Numbered from the stretch's first letter, positions 34,549 to 43,728 are shown. The stretch is 58,717 nucleotides of DNA from Streptomyces phaeoluteigriseus (GCF_001896135.2 NZ_MPOH02000002.1:1-58717), one strand, 5' to 3'. Numbers and translations are program-made. The notes: generated from the letters alone by a model not told the origin.

Positions 34549-35685
34549 CTAGATCTCGAATGTCGGGCCGGCGTTCGCCCCCGGATGCCCTGTGAGCGGG
34601 TTGCGGATGAGGCGGTTCATGCTGTCGCGAATGCGGAACATCTCCCAGACCGCCTTGAGTAGTAGGTCGGGCTGACCGTTGTAGGCGAGATTGATACTGG
34701 TGAGGAAGGTGGCGTAAGACTGGTTGAATTCCTTGGCCGCTGCCAGGATTTCCGGGTCCTCCGCGAGGTCCGCCATCTTGATGTCCGGCTTCACCGGGTA
34801 GGCGGCATTCCAGTCGACGTTCAGATCCGGGCCGGAAGGCTCGCCCGGCTTGTCGCCCTTCTGGTAATAGCGCCCCTTCTCCAGTTGCTGGAACCTGTAG
34901 TAGTGGGCGATTTCGTCCTGGCTGTCGAAGATGCCACCGTGCAGCCCCTCGCCCTGCTCCGCAACGAGGTTGAGCGCCGCGATTGCGGTGTCGCGTCCAG
35001 TCACCTTGATCACATCGCCGCCACCCGAGTAGAAATACTCGGGGGTCACCTGGCGAGTGGGATCGCCGGTGAAAATCGTCGTCCCCGCCTTACGGGCCTG
35101 GTCCTCCAAGTGGTTGATTCCCCGCATGATTTCCTCGTAGAACTCACCGATGCTCGAGAAACGCTGGGCAGGTTCTCCAGGGACGAGGCCGAGAATGGTG
35201 CCGGACTCCTCGAGTTCCGCCAGTTTCTCCGGTGACGGCGCCGAGCCGTTGGACGTCAGCCCAAGGGCCGCCCAGTCCATCGGTACGACTCTGTCTTCTT
35301 CGCTACTTGCTTGCGCGGGCTTCTCGATCTTCAGGAACGTGTCGAGAGCCTCGTGCGAGAACGGCCGGAGATGCACTTCGAAGTAGTCCGGACCACACGG
35401 CAGGCGCGTCGGATAGTTCGGCACGAAGCCGGGCTTGGTGAGGTCCGGCATTCCACCCACGGCGTTCATGACGTTCGCGACCAGGGTGAGGTGCAGCATC
35501 TCCTCGACGGCCACGACCCTGATGACGTGCCAGGCATCCGAGTTCTTCCCCGGATGCAGCGAGTAGAGGGCGGTCAGGTAGGGCGGGAGCGTTGCATGCT
35601 CCAGTTGAAGTCCCTTGTAGAGGTACTCGTGTAGCTCCTCGATGGTCTGGATCATGGGAGCAGGATCTGATTCTGAAACGGACAT
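34549..35685 (-). CDS. Ferritin-like VioB-type protein
   Basis: A 378-aa protein. It opens TIEELHEYLYKGLQLEHATL followed by PPYLTALYSL, and has IRVVAVEEMLHLTLVANVMN and LHGGIFDSQDEIAHYYRFQQ, the Glu/His metal-binding helices of the ferritin-like VioB/iminophenylpyruvate dimer synthase-type family (PF12902). In violacein biosynthesis VioB couples imines; other members are uncharacterised and often paired with GMC oxidoreductases, as here. It lies 68 bp downstream of the GMC gene. It looks intact. The reaction is unknown. Confidence 0.8.
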   Translation of the reverse strand: MSVSESDPAPMIQTIEELHEYLYKGLQLEHATLPPYLTALYSLHPGKNSDAWHVIRVVAVEEMLHLTLVANVMNAVGGMPDLTKPGFVPNYPTRLPCGPDYFEVHLRPFSHEALDTFLKIEKPAQASSEEDRVVPMDWAALGLTSNGSAPSPEKLAELEESGTILGLVPGEPAQRFSSIGEFYEEIMRGINHLEDQARKAGTTIFTGDPTRQVTPEYFYSGGGDVIKVTGRDTAIAALNLVAEQGEGLHGGIFDSQDEIAHYYRFQQLEKGRYYQKGDKPGEPSGPDLNVDWNAAYPVKPDIKMADLAEDPEILAAAKEFNQSYATFLTSINLAYNGQPDLLLKAVWEMFRIRDSMNRLIRNPLTGHPGANAGPTFEI

Positions 35686-35753
35686 GGTCCCCCAATCGTG
35701 GGCGGTGGCGGCGGTGGCCGGTGTGGTGTTCGACCCGCCGATCTGCTGAACGC

Positions 35754-37667
35754 TTAGCTGCGGACGGTGGCCGGCGCCTTCGCGGCACGCAGGTGCCTGA
35801 CGATGTGGGTCGAACTGCGGAAGGCGAGCGCCGCCATGGTCAGGCTGATGTTGGATGTCCCGATCGAGGGCAGGCTGCCGGGCCCGACAAGGTAGAGGTT
35901 GTCGTGGTCCCATGACTGCTGGGTGTGGTCGACCACCGAGTTCGCCGGGTCGGTTCCCATGATGTGGGTGCCCGCCAGGTGATTGCCGCCCACGATGTTG
36001 TACCACTGGCCGTCGTGCTCGACGGCGCTGTAGCTGTCCTTGTCGTACGTGGTTCTGTCTTCGGCGCCGAGCTTCTCGAAGATGTCGGTCGCGAGCTTGC
36101 GGGCGAATGCGGCGCCCCGCATTGTGTAGGGCGGGATCTTGAGCGACACGACCGGCTTCAAGTTGCCGAGGGCGTCCTTGTATCGCTCGTCCACGGTGAC
36201 CTTGTTGCTCTTGTCGGGCAGCAGGTCGATCATGAAGGCCAGCAGGAGCTGCCGGGAGATCTGGTTCCCGAGTGTCCTGCGCAACTCCGGCCCGCGCAGG
36301 CCCTGCTTGTCCACGAGTTCGACCAGGTCCGTGTAGGGCGAGCCGGTCGCCCACCCCCAGCCGTCGTTGTGGATGTCCACGCCGAATCCGGCCTGGGTTC
36401 CGCGGAATCGCCCGCCGCGCAGGTCGGTGATCCCGCCCGTGCAGCTTGTGCCTCGCATCGTGCCGGCCGGCTTGGGCAACAGGCCCCAGGACAGCAGGTA
36501 GGCGTGGTCCATCAGGTTGCAGCCGATCAGCTTGCTGCGGCTCATACGCTGCATGTCGGAGGCCAGCATGAGCCGGGCGTTCTCGATGGCGTGCGCGCAG
36601 AGAATGTAGACGGTGCCCTTCACCGTGTACGTCTCGTACCTGTCGGAGTCGAGCGACTGGTAGTTCTTGATGGTGATCCCGGTCACCCGCTGGTTCTGCT
36701 CATTGATCTCGACCTTGGATGCGACGGCCTGCGTCACGATCTTGACGTTGCCCTTGCGGAGCGCCTTGGCCAGCGTCTTTCCCGCGTGATACTTGGCCTG
36801 CACGGGGCAGATCGGGACGCAGTTGGTATTGCCCTGACAACGCTCGCCCTCTTCCACCTGGCTCGTGCTCACCGCGCCGACCGGGACGAAGCCCTTGCCG
36901 CCGTCGTACGCGGCGTTCGGCACACCGTTACGGGCCTGCGGAAAGCTCCGCACCTGGAGTGTGTAATCGTCGTCCGCCAGGTTGACCCGCATGCCGTCCA
37001 CACCCTGGGCGACCACCTGGTCGAGATAGGACGGCGGCATGCGGTGCATCGGGAAGACATATCCCTTCGGGAAATGCATCCCCAGGTACGTCTGGTCCTC
37101 GACTTCGGCGGCTACGCCCAGTTCGGCCTCAGCCTGCCGGTAGTAGGGCTCCAGGTCGTCATAGCTGAGCGGCCAGTTCAGCCCCTGGCCGTACTTGGTG
37201 CGCAGGTCGAAGTCTTCGGGAAGCATGCGCAGCGCTTTCCCCTCCCAATGCATGGAGGTGCCGCCGAGAACCCGAGTGAAGGTGGTGTCCGTGCAGTACT
37301 TGTCCTCCTGCACGAGGTAGAAGTCGTCTCGGGGCGTGCCCGGATTCACCGGCATGGTGTCGGTGCTCCTCGGCATCCTGGCATTCGGGTTGAACGGGTA
37401 CGGGGACTGATTGTCCTTGATGACGGCGCCGTAGAACCGCGACAGGTACGACTCGTACTCGGCGAGGTCCAAGTCCTTGCCGGGGCCGGCTTCGACAATC
37501 AGCACCTTGTAGCCTGCCTGGCTCAACTGCTCGGCGACGATGGAACCGGCCATGCCACCACCGACAATGACGGCGTCCCACTCGTTTTGCGCAGCCTCGG
37601 CGGCGCTGGTCTGCGTCGCGGCACCGGCTGGGAAGATCACCGGGTCTGTATCGCCGTAAGACGTCAT
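35754..37667 (-). CDS. GMC-family FAD oxidoreductase
   Basis: A 637-aa protein from ATG 37667 with an AAGGGG ribosome-binding site. The FAD-binding site is WDAVIVGGGMAGSIVAEQLS with the Glu of VLIVEAGPGKD. Central family motifs include FTRVLGGTSMHWEGKALRML, a cysteine-rich CQGNTNCVPICPVQAKYHAG and LCAHAIENARLMLASD. The C-terminal active-site region is GGNHLAGTHIMGTD, with GTSNISLTMAALAF. It probably oxidises a sugar or cyclitol alcohol, handing electrons to partners through the small subunit. It is the first gene of the operon, driven by a promoter at 37799-37827. Confidence 0.88.
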   Translation of the reverse strand: MTSYGDTDPVIFPAGAATQTSAAEAAQNEWDAVIVGGGMAGSIVAEQLSQAGYKVLIVEAGPGKDLDLAEYESYLSRFYGAVIKDNQSPYPFNPNARMPRSTDTMPVNPGTPRDDFYLVQEDKYCTDTTFTRVLGGTSMHWEGKALRMLPEDFDLRTKYGQGLNWPLSYDDLEPYYRQAEAELGVAAEVEDQTYLGMHFPKGYVFPMHRMPPSYLDQVVAQGVDGMRVNLADDDYTLQVRSFPQARNGVPNAAYDGGKGFVPVGAVSTSQVEEGERCQGNTNCVPICPVQAKYHAGKTLAKALRKGNVKIVTQAVASKVEINEQNQRVTGITIKNYQSLDSDRYETYTVKGTVYILCAHAIENARLMLASDMQRMSRSKLIGCNLMDHAYLLSWGLLPKPAGTMRGTSCTGGITDLRGGRFRGTQAGFGVDIHNDGWGWATGSPYTDLVELVDKQGLRGPELRRTLGNQISRQLLLAFMIDLLPDKSNKVTVDERYKDALGNLKPVVSLKIPPYTMRGAAFARKLATDIFEKLGAEDRTTYDKDSYSAVEHDGQWYNIVGGNHLAGTHIMGTDPANSVVDHTQQSWDHDNLYLVGPGSLPSIGTSNISLTMAALAFRSSTHIVRHLRAAKAPATVRS

Positions 37668-37798
37668 TGATACCCCTTGTCGCGTCATGGGTGAAATCAC
37701 CCCGGTTACGGGCAGAACAGCCCGGTGACAAATTCCACGAGCCGTCAGAACGCATGGTGATCGAATTACCGTCGAAGGCCCGTTAATGCCACTAGCGA

Positions 37799-37827
37799 TA
37801 GATAACTAGCTCAGGATCCGAATTCAA
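37799..37827 (-). promoter_or_regulatory. Sigma-70-type promoter of the GMC operon
   Basis: On the - strand TTGAAT and TATCTA are separated by 17 nt, about 132 bp upstream of the GMC start. The whole leader is unusually AT-rich for the window. It also holds a GGGTGA/TCACCC dyad at 37687-37700. Confidence 0.55.
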
Positions 37828-38264
37828 GCTGGAGAATTACAGGCACGTATCACTACATCCACCGATGAACCACTAAGAAACTACCCATGGTTTGCAGCAG
37901 GCCCGCTGCCAACTGCGGCCGCTCACCGCATTGTCGGACCATCCGCGTACGTCGCGAACGGGGACCATCCTCCGCTTTGCGATGGGCAAATCTGATGCCG
38001 CCCGCTAATTCACGAGGGATCACGGGAGGGGCCTCGGCACAAGGGTTGCATATGACACCGCTATTCCGCTCTACCGCAGTGGGGATCTTGTCGGCAAACC
38101 CATCGTTCGGGCGTAATCAGTGGTGAGGATTTTCAGCGTTGCCTCTTCAGGGTGAGGACGGTCTTGACGATGACGGTCATGCCCTTGGTCTGGTGCACGA
38201 TTTTCGGAAGATCTGCCAGGACTTCAGCCATGCAATGCCGCGTTCCACGGGAGGCCGGGCCTGG
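37828..38264. other. Intergenic region
   Basis: About 440 bp between the GMC promoter and the end of the flavoprotein gene. It contains no supported gene. Confidence 0.5.
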
Positions 38265-39568
38265 TCAGGCGTAGTAGGCGCACAGCGCCGCGTTGGCCGT
38301 ATCACCGTTCATCTGCAGTAGTTGGGCGCGGCCGGTGAAGTAGTTGTGGACGGCCAGTGCGGCCGCCGCTCCCTCTCCCGCGGCCATGGCGATGCGTCGC
38401 ACCCCGCGGTACCGCACGTCTCCGGCGGCGAAGACCCCCGGCACGCTGGTGGCGTACGACGGCACGTCCGGGCCGACGTCGGTACCCGTGGCCACGTACC
38501 CCTTGGCCAACTGGACGTTTGCGCTCTGCAGCCATTTGGTGTCGGGGTCGGCGCCGATCAGCACGTAGACCGCGCGCACCGGCAGGGTCTCCAGGGGCTT
38601 GTTGGGCGTCCGCAGCCGCACGTCGGTGAGCCGCCCGTTCGTGCCCACGTACTCGGCGATCTCGGTCTTCTCGCAGACCTTGATGCCGGACTGCTTCATT
38701 CGCGCCACCAGTTGCCGCAGCATCGCGGAGCCTTCGAGGGTGCCGCGGACGACCAGGGTGACCTTGGTGGACTTCTGCGCGAACATCAGAGCGGCGCGCC
38801 CCGCGGTGTCGCCGGCACCCACGACCACGACCGAGTCGTCCTTGGAGACCTGTCCGGCGTCCGCGGGCAGGGCCATGTAGTAGACGCCGCGACCCTCGTA
38901 GTCGCCCTCGTGCTTCCCACCCTGGCGGCGGGCGGCCACTCCGCAGGCCACCACCACGGCCGCAGCGCTCAGTTCGACCGAACGGCCGTCGTCGTGACGC
39001 GCTGTCACCCGAAGTCGCCTGAGCGAGGACTGCCCATCGCCGGCGTCGCGGTTCTCTAGCGTCGACAGACTCCCGCCTCGGCCCGGCAGGCGGGGAGCCA
39101 CTCCACTTTCATGTTCAGGGCCTGGCGCAGTCCTCGCTGGGCCAGCTCACCGGCGACGATGCCGTCGGGAAAGCCGAAGTGGTTGTCGATGACATTGACG
39201 GCGGTGCCGGCCGCGCCGCCGGGCGCCTCGTTCTCGACGATCAGCACCTTGTGGCCGAACAGGCCGGCATGGTTGATCGCCGCCGTCAGCCCCGCCGGCC
39301 CGCCGCCGACCACGACCACGTCGTAGTCGGTGCCGCCGCTGTATCTGGTCAGGTGCAGCGCCTCGGCCAGAGTGATCAACGGCGGGTTCTGCAGCTCTCG
39401 CTCGCCGATCCTCAGGATGACCCTCCCCTGCCCCTGGGGGCCGCCCTCGACGGCGAACGGGATGCGGTTGAGCAGCAGGAAACGGACCACGCGGTACACG
39501 GCGGCATCGCGGCGGTCGCCTTTGACCAGTACTTTCTGCTCATCCTCGGGGGCCGTGTCGTAGAGCAT
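38265..39568 (-). pseudogene. Thioredoxin-reductase-like flavoprotein, frameshifted
   Basis: ATG 39568 starts a glutaredoxin-like N-terminal part (VRFLLLNRIPFAVEG, NPPLITLAEALHLTR). The FAD site is YDVVVVGGGPAGLTAAINHA, with ENEAPGGAAGTAVNVIDNHF. Near 39060 the frame is lost; the rest continues in another frame: LRRLRVTARHDDGRSVELSA, the NADPH site SVVVVGAGDTAGRAALMFAQ and TSVPGVFAAGDVRYRGVRR. The redox CxxC of thioredoxin reductases is absent, so the ancestor was probably a ferredoxin/flavodoxin-reductase-like variant. One indel separates the two halves. Confidence 0.75.
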
Positions 39569-39683
39569 CCGCTCCAACCGTCGAGTCGTCCGGCGAACCG
39601 GCGGACGACGGCGGTCGACGGGTGATGCTCGGCATCCCCACCCTGCGCCGCCGTGCGCCCGAAACTCCCGCCGGAGGCCGTCC

Positions 39684-40511
39684 GTGAGCCCGCTGCCCTC
39701 CCCCAGAGCTGAACGCCTGGGGGGACCCCCATCGATTCCCGCCCTCGTCCGCACCCGCGTCCGGGCAGCCATACGCCGCCCGTCCCGCCTCACCCCCGAG
39801 GAGGCCGAGACACGCACCCTGCTGCTACGCCTGTGCTCGCTACTGCTGCAGTACCCGGACACCGAACTCACCGCCGCCCGGCCCATGCTGACGGCCACCG
39901 TCGAGGCCCTGCCACCCTCACCTGCCGCCGCGGACCTGGCCGACTTCACCGCCTGGCTCACGGGCGAGGAGACGGACGATCTCGAGCGGCACTGCGTCGA
40001 GATGTTCGACCTGCGCCGCAAGAGCAGCCTCTACCTCACTTACTACCTGCACGGCGACACCCGCCGCCGGGGCATGGCCCTGCTCACCTTGAACCAGCGG
40101 TACAAGGCCGCGGGCTGGGACATTGACGGGGGTGAACTGCCCGACCACCTGCCAGTCGTGCTGGAGTTCGCCGCCCTGGCGGGCCCGAGTGGCGGCGAGG
40201 CACCGCTGCGCCAGCACCGCCGCGGGCTGGAGCTGATCCACCGGGCGTTGGCCGACGCCGACTCGCCGTACCGGCACGTCCTGGCCGCGCTGCTCACCCT
40301 GCTGCCGCCGCCCACCGAGGCGGACCGCGCGGCGGTGGCCCAGCTCGTCGCCGAGGGCCCGCCGAACGAGGAGGTCGGCCTCGATCCCTACGGGACGTAC
40401 GGGGAGGGGGAGTTCGCCCCTCCGGGCACGTTCGTACCGCCGATGGCCGCTCCGCCGACCCGTGTGCCGTCCGCCAACCCGACCACCAGCCGTATGGAAG
40501 GCACCCGATGA
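39684..40511 (+). CDS. narJ: Nitrate reductase molybdenum-cofactor assembly chaperone NarJ
   Basis: A 275-aa protein. The family core is clear: LLLRLCSLLLQYPDTELTAA, VEMFDLRRKSSLYLTYYLHG and RGMALLTLNQRYKAAGWDID, then GGELPDHLPVVLEFAAL. NarJ binds the NarG apoprotein and guides insertion of molybdenum cofactor. The GTG start at 39684 is uncertain, since an inverted repeat (39700-39723) falls within the first codons. narG and narH are absent upstream, and narI is cut downstream, so the operon is fragmentary. It overlaps narI by ATGA. Confidence 0.88.
   Translation: MSPLPSPRAERLGGPPSIPALVRTRVRAAIRRPSRLTPEEAETRTLLLRLCSLLLQYPDTELTAARPMLTATVEALPPSPAAADLADFTAWLTGEETDDLERHCVEMFDLRRKSSLYLTYYLHGDTRRRGMALLTLNQRYKAAGWDIDGGELPDHLPVVLEFAALAGPSGGEAPLRQHRRGLELIHRALADADSPYRHVLAALLTLLPPPTEADRAAVAQLVAEGPPNEEVGLDPYGTYGEGEFAPPGTFVPPMAAPPTRVPSANPTTSRMEGTR
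39700..39723. repeat. REP-like inverted repeat at the narJ start
   Basis: CCCCCAG and CTGGGGG are separated by 10 nt. Elements of this kind are common between Streptomyces genes, so its place inside the annotated narJ N-terminus suggests the true start is downstream or that the upstream junction is rearranged. Confidence 0.5.
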
Positions 40512-40717
40512 GCGCCGCATCCCTGTCCCCGTCGGCCGCCGCGTCGGTGAGCGGCACCGACCTCCTGCTGTGGGTCGCCATCCCGTACATCGGCCTCGCG
40601 GTGTTCGTGGTCGGGCACATCTGGCGCTACCGCCAGGACCAGTTCGGCTGGACCACGCACACCAGCCAACTCCTCGAACACCGCTGGCTGCGCTGGGGCA
40701 GCCCCCTGTTCCACCCT
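40508..40717 (+). pseudogene. narI: Nitrate reductase gamma subunit NarI, N-terminal fragment
   Basis: The ATG overlaps the narJ stop. About 70 codons are present, including the first membrane helix (LLLWVAIPYIGLAVFVVGHI) and WRYRQDQFGWTTHTSQLLEH, characteristic of NarI. After RWLRWGSPLFH the sequence becomes unrelated, so the heme-b membrane subunit is truncated and not functional. Confidence 0.82.
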
Positions 40718-40763
40718 GGACGGCGAGGCCGCCCCGTACCCGGCGGCGTACCGAAGGTCGCCC

Positions 40764-40886
40764 TCACACGTCGCCGGTGTCCAGCCGTCGGGCCGCGTCG
40801 AGTACGTGCCGCGGCAGCTTGGAGCGGGCGTCCAGCACCTCGATGCCGATCAGGACGCCGTCCGCGTCGAAATCGAGGTTGATCAT
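40764..40886 (-). pseudogene. DUF2283-type protein, C-terminal remnant
   Basis: A 40-codon frame, INLDFDADGVLIGIEVLDAR followed by SKLPRHVLDAARRL, matches the end of DUF2283 proteins, which are often small toxin-antitoxin-like or phage-associated. The N-terminal half is missing, although an ATG exists at the break. Confidence 0.55.
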
Positions 40887-40914
40887 TCCGTTCACCTCGG
40901 CTCGGGCTCGTGGA

Positions 40915-42114
40915 TCAGTACGTGAACATCGCTTGAGGGCCGGGCGTGGACTGCTCGCCGAACGCGTTCGTGACGACGACGGGGACGGTGCCCAGGATCC
41001 CCAGGACGGGTGGGATGACCACGAGCAGGTGCGGTGAAGCCGGTATCACGCTGAGAGCGCCGACTCCGTTGAAGGTGACAGTGGTTGCCGAGTCCAAGCC
41101 GCGGCCCGTGATCATGGCTTTGCCGCCGTTCGCCAGCACGCCCAGAGCGGTGTCCGGGCTGATGTCGGAGACGACGGGCGGGTTCACGCCGATCTCGATG
41201 GAGAGCTCGTCGAGGACCGGTGCGATCGGCAGCGCCAGCCCGACGGCGGCGGTCGGATTGCTGCTGGTGCTGCTGGGCTTCATCTCGTCTCCCTGCACGA
41301 GCAGCCCGATGACGTCGTCGTTCGCGTTGACCAGAACAGAGCCCGAGTCGCCGTGCCACAGAAAGAGCCCTCCGAAGGGGAAGGTGTCCACGCGGAGGCG
41401 CTCGATTCCGACCTCCCCAGGGTGCATATGGGCGACGATCACGCCACTGGTGAGCCCTGTCGCGCGACCGCGCTTCCTGACGGCATTCCAGACGTGATCA
41501 CCGGGTGGGGCGGTGGACGAGCCGGGGAGGGCTCCTATGTCGAGCACGGAGCAATCGGGACTTCCTCTGCCTGGGTCGGGTTCGAGGATGGCGCAGTCCC
41601 AGTCCGTCCCTTGCAGTTCGACGATTCCCAGGAGTGTGGACTGTGGAGCTCCCGGGTGCGGCTGGAACATCTCGATGCCGGGAGCGGGGGTGACGTGGTT
41701 GGCCGTGAGCAGTCGCCTTGCTCCGTCGCTGCGTCGCTGTGCCACGGCGCCCAGAGTTCCGATATGCACCTGGAAGGGGTCCTCCCAACCGATGGAGACA
41801 CCGCCGCGAGGCGCCTGGAAGAAGGCCGTGTCGTTGAGGAGCGCGAGCGGCTCGGGGTGGCTCTCGACGACATCGGTCGCGTATCCCTCCCACGTCCGTG
41901 GGATCATCGCTTTCAGGGGGAGCTCGGTGGGCGGGCGCTTGTCCGGGACGTAGACGATCAGCGCGAGCTCTTCGACGTAGGTGCCGCCGATCCGCTTCAG
42001 ACCGACCCCAAATGCCACTTCGGTCGGCAACGCGGGTGCGTAGGCGTCTCTCATTGAGTCCAGGGCCTCGTATGCGCCGGGCGGAATGGGGAAGGGTTCT
42101 CCGGGCCGCAGCAT
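40915..42114 (-). CDS. Trypsin-like serine protease with C-terminal IPT/TIG domain
   Basis: A 399-aa protein. ATG 42114 has a GGAGG ribosome-binding site 6 nt upstream; GTG 42144 in frame is possible. The catalytic triad is visible: His in RLLTANHVTPAPG, Asp in GTDWDCAILEPD and Ser in LFLWHGDSGSVLVNANDD. Residues about 315-399 form an immunoglobulin-like IPT/TIG domain (PPVVSDISPDTALGVLANGG, KAMITGRGLDSATTVTFNGV). No signal peptide is apparent, so it may act in the cytoplasm. Monocistronic. The substrate is unknown. Confidence 0.78.
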   Translation of the reverse strand: MLRPGEPFPIPPGAYEALDSMRDAYAPALPTEVAFGVGLKRIGGTYVEELALIVYVPDKRPPTELPLKAMIPRTWEGYATDVVESHPEPLALLNDTAFFQAPRGGVSIGWEDPFQVHIGTLGAVAQRRSDGARRLLTANHVTPAPGIEMFQPHPGAPQSTLLGIVELQGTDWDCAILEPDPGRGSPDCSVLDIGALPGSSTAPPGDHVWNAVRKRGRATGLTSGVIVAHMHPGEVGIERLRVDTFPFGGLFLWHGDSGSVLVNANDDVIGLLVQGDEMKPSSTSSNPTAAVGLALPIAPVLDELSIEIGVNPPVVSDISPDTALGVLANGGKAMITGRGLDSATTVTFNGVGALSVIPASPHLLVVIPPVLGILGTVPVVVTNAFGEQSTPGPQAMFTY

Positions 42115-42416
42115 CTGAATCCTCCGTTCGGCCGAACGGACCACCGCTTCTTCCAGTGTGCCGAGGTCTTTCAGGCGGGGCGACTTGATCTCCGCCCTTG
42201 AGCGATCGGGGGGAAATCCTGAACGGTCTTCCGAGCCGGACTCTGCATCAACGGCATAGAGCGGCTACCGACGAAATGCGGCTCGTCAGGTGACGGAATG
42301 CCGGTCGCGGGTCAGCAGTCTGGGCGGCCGGCTCGTGTCCGACGACGTTCGCGCCGAGGCGGATTCCCAGTTTGGGAACCTGGGACCTGGAGAGGGTTTG
42401 GTTTTCCGGAGGTCCT
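42115..42416. other. Upstream region of the protease gene
   Basis: The protease frame remains open and protein-like upstream of ATG 42114 (RLKDLGTLEEAVVRSAERRI), so a longer N-terminus is possible. Otherwise nothing is supported. Confidence 0.35.
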
Positions 42417-42600
42417 CAGTGTGCGGACCGGGTCCGCTGAGATGGTTGCGCCGTTCGCGACCTTCCTCGTCGTGCCGGGAGCCGCGGTGAACGATTTCTC
42501 CAGAAGCCGGAGCAGCCGGTGGGCTTCTTTGGCCAGGAGCTCGGTGGGCCGACGGCAAGTTGCCCGGTGGATGCGATTGTTCACCTCCTCGGTGAACTGG
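42417..42600 (-). pseudogene. IS21-family transposase (IstA) remnant
   Basis: The - strand reads FTEEVNNRIHRATCRRPTEL, LAKEAHRLLRLLEKSFTAAP and GTTRKVANGATISAD, the region after the DDE catalytic core of IS21-type IstA proteins. No start or other parts remain. Confidence 0.62.
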
Positions 42601-42628
42601 CGGACAGAACGGCGTGTGCACTGGGCGT

Positions 42629-42790
42629 TCAGACCGTGGCGACCATCCATCCGAAGGAGTTGTTCAGGAATCGGGGGATCTTCTGCCACCCGGTCTTGAT
42701 GCTGCCCCACGTCCAGACGTCGATGTCGATCCAGTTGGTGCCATCCGCCTGGACGAAGGGGCCGGTCATGAGCACGTTGGCTCTATTCAC
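42629..42790 (-). pseudogene. C-terminal remnant of a beta-rich protein
   Basis: ANVLMTGPFVQADGTNWIDI followed by DVWTWGSIKTGWQKI resembles an SH3-like or small beta-barrel module of secreted proteins. Only about 53 codons remain, ending at 42629. Confidence 0.35.
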
Positions 42791-43037
42791 GGGTTGTGAA
42801 GCCCGTTGTTCACGGGTTTGGGAGGCGCCCAGATCCACGGTCGGGTGATGTTCACGACAGGCGACGGTGACGACGCCGGCCTCGCCTTCGCCTGCGGTTT
42901 CCTCCCGCTCCCCCTGCAGCAGCCGTTGGCCGACGATCAGGACTCGTGGCTCGGCCGCATCGACCCCTGCTACCAGAACAGTCAGTGACTGACGGAACCT
43001 GCGGCAAAGCAGCAGGACCGGAGATAGGTTCCTGGGC

Positions 43038-43577
43038 ATGCGCTACTTCAGCTCGGATGTCCTCAGCGTCGCCGACGAGCTCACGGTGGCATACGTCGAG
43101 ATCTTCGCCGCACCGCCCTGGGAGCACCGTAACGCCAAGGCGACCCGGGCGGCATTCCGGGAGCGGCTAGAGGCCGATGCGCACCGTCCCGGTTTCCGTG
43201 CCGTGCTGGCCGTGTCGGACGATGGTGTGGTGGACGGCTTCGCCACGGGCTGGACCACCCAGGCCCCGTTCCGCACCGACCGCGCCTACGGGAAGGTGAC
43301 CAGACGGCTTGGCGCCGACCGGGTCAACGAGCTGCTGGTGGGTGCCTTCGAGGTCGACGAACTGGGAGTACGTCCACACGCCCGCAGCACCGGTCTGGGT
43401 CGGCGGCTGCTGTCCGCCCTCACCGCCGACGCCACCGTGTGCGGCGGTCGGTCATGGCTGCTGACCTGGTACCAGGCGCACGACACGCTCGCCTTCTACC
43501 GCCGCATCGGCTGGCAGGAGCCTGATCCACTGCCGGGCAGCGAGACGGACATCGTCGTGTTCCTGTCCCCGAGCTGA
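43038..43577 (+). CDS. GNAT-family N-acetyltransferase
   Basis: A 179-aa protein. The start (VADELTVAYVEIFAAPPWEH) is typical of a group of Streptomyces acetyltransferases. The acetyl-CoA loop is ELGVRPHARSTGLGRRLLSA (RxxGxG as RSTGLG), followed by RSWLLTWYQAHDTLAFYRRI and GW. Substrate unknown. It is monocistronic, and intact just left of the IS remnant. Confidence 0.85.
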   Translation: MRYFSSDVLSVADELTVAYVEIFAAPPWEHRNAKATRAAFRERLEADAHRPGFRAVLAVSDDGVVDGFATGWTTQAPFRTDRAYGKVTRRLGADRVNELLVGAFEVDELGVRPHARSTGLGRRLLSALTADATVCGGRSWLLTWYQAHDTLAFYRRIGWQEPDPLPGSETDIVVFLSPS

Positions 43578-43645
43578 CTCTCCAACTCCTCGTCCTGGAT
43601 ACGGACAGAGTAGGAGGCGCGAAAGCGCGGTAGGCGGGGCAGGGG

Positions 43646-43728
43646 CCTTAGAGGTCCTAACAAAGGCGTTGGACGTGTCGGTGGGTGATGAGGCAGGTGG
43701 CGAGGCCGAGAAAGGCTTCGTGGATGTC
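43646..43728 (-). mobile_element. IS5-family element, 3' end remnant
   Basis: The + strand starts with the terminal repeat CCTTAGAGGTCCTAACA, shared with the left IS end at 273-290. On the - strand the last transposase codons read [20 protein letters not shown] and RLC before the stop. The rest of the element is missing: the transposase reading joins directly to the start of the carboxylase alpha gene. Confidence 0.75.

Noticed and set aside
35925..37670. 581-codon + strand frame opposite the GMC gene
   Set aside because: Composition is typical of an antisense shadow, and the GMC motifs on the - strand are unmistakable.
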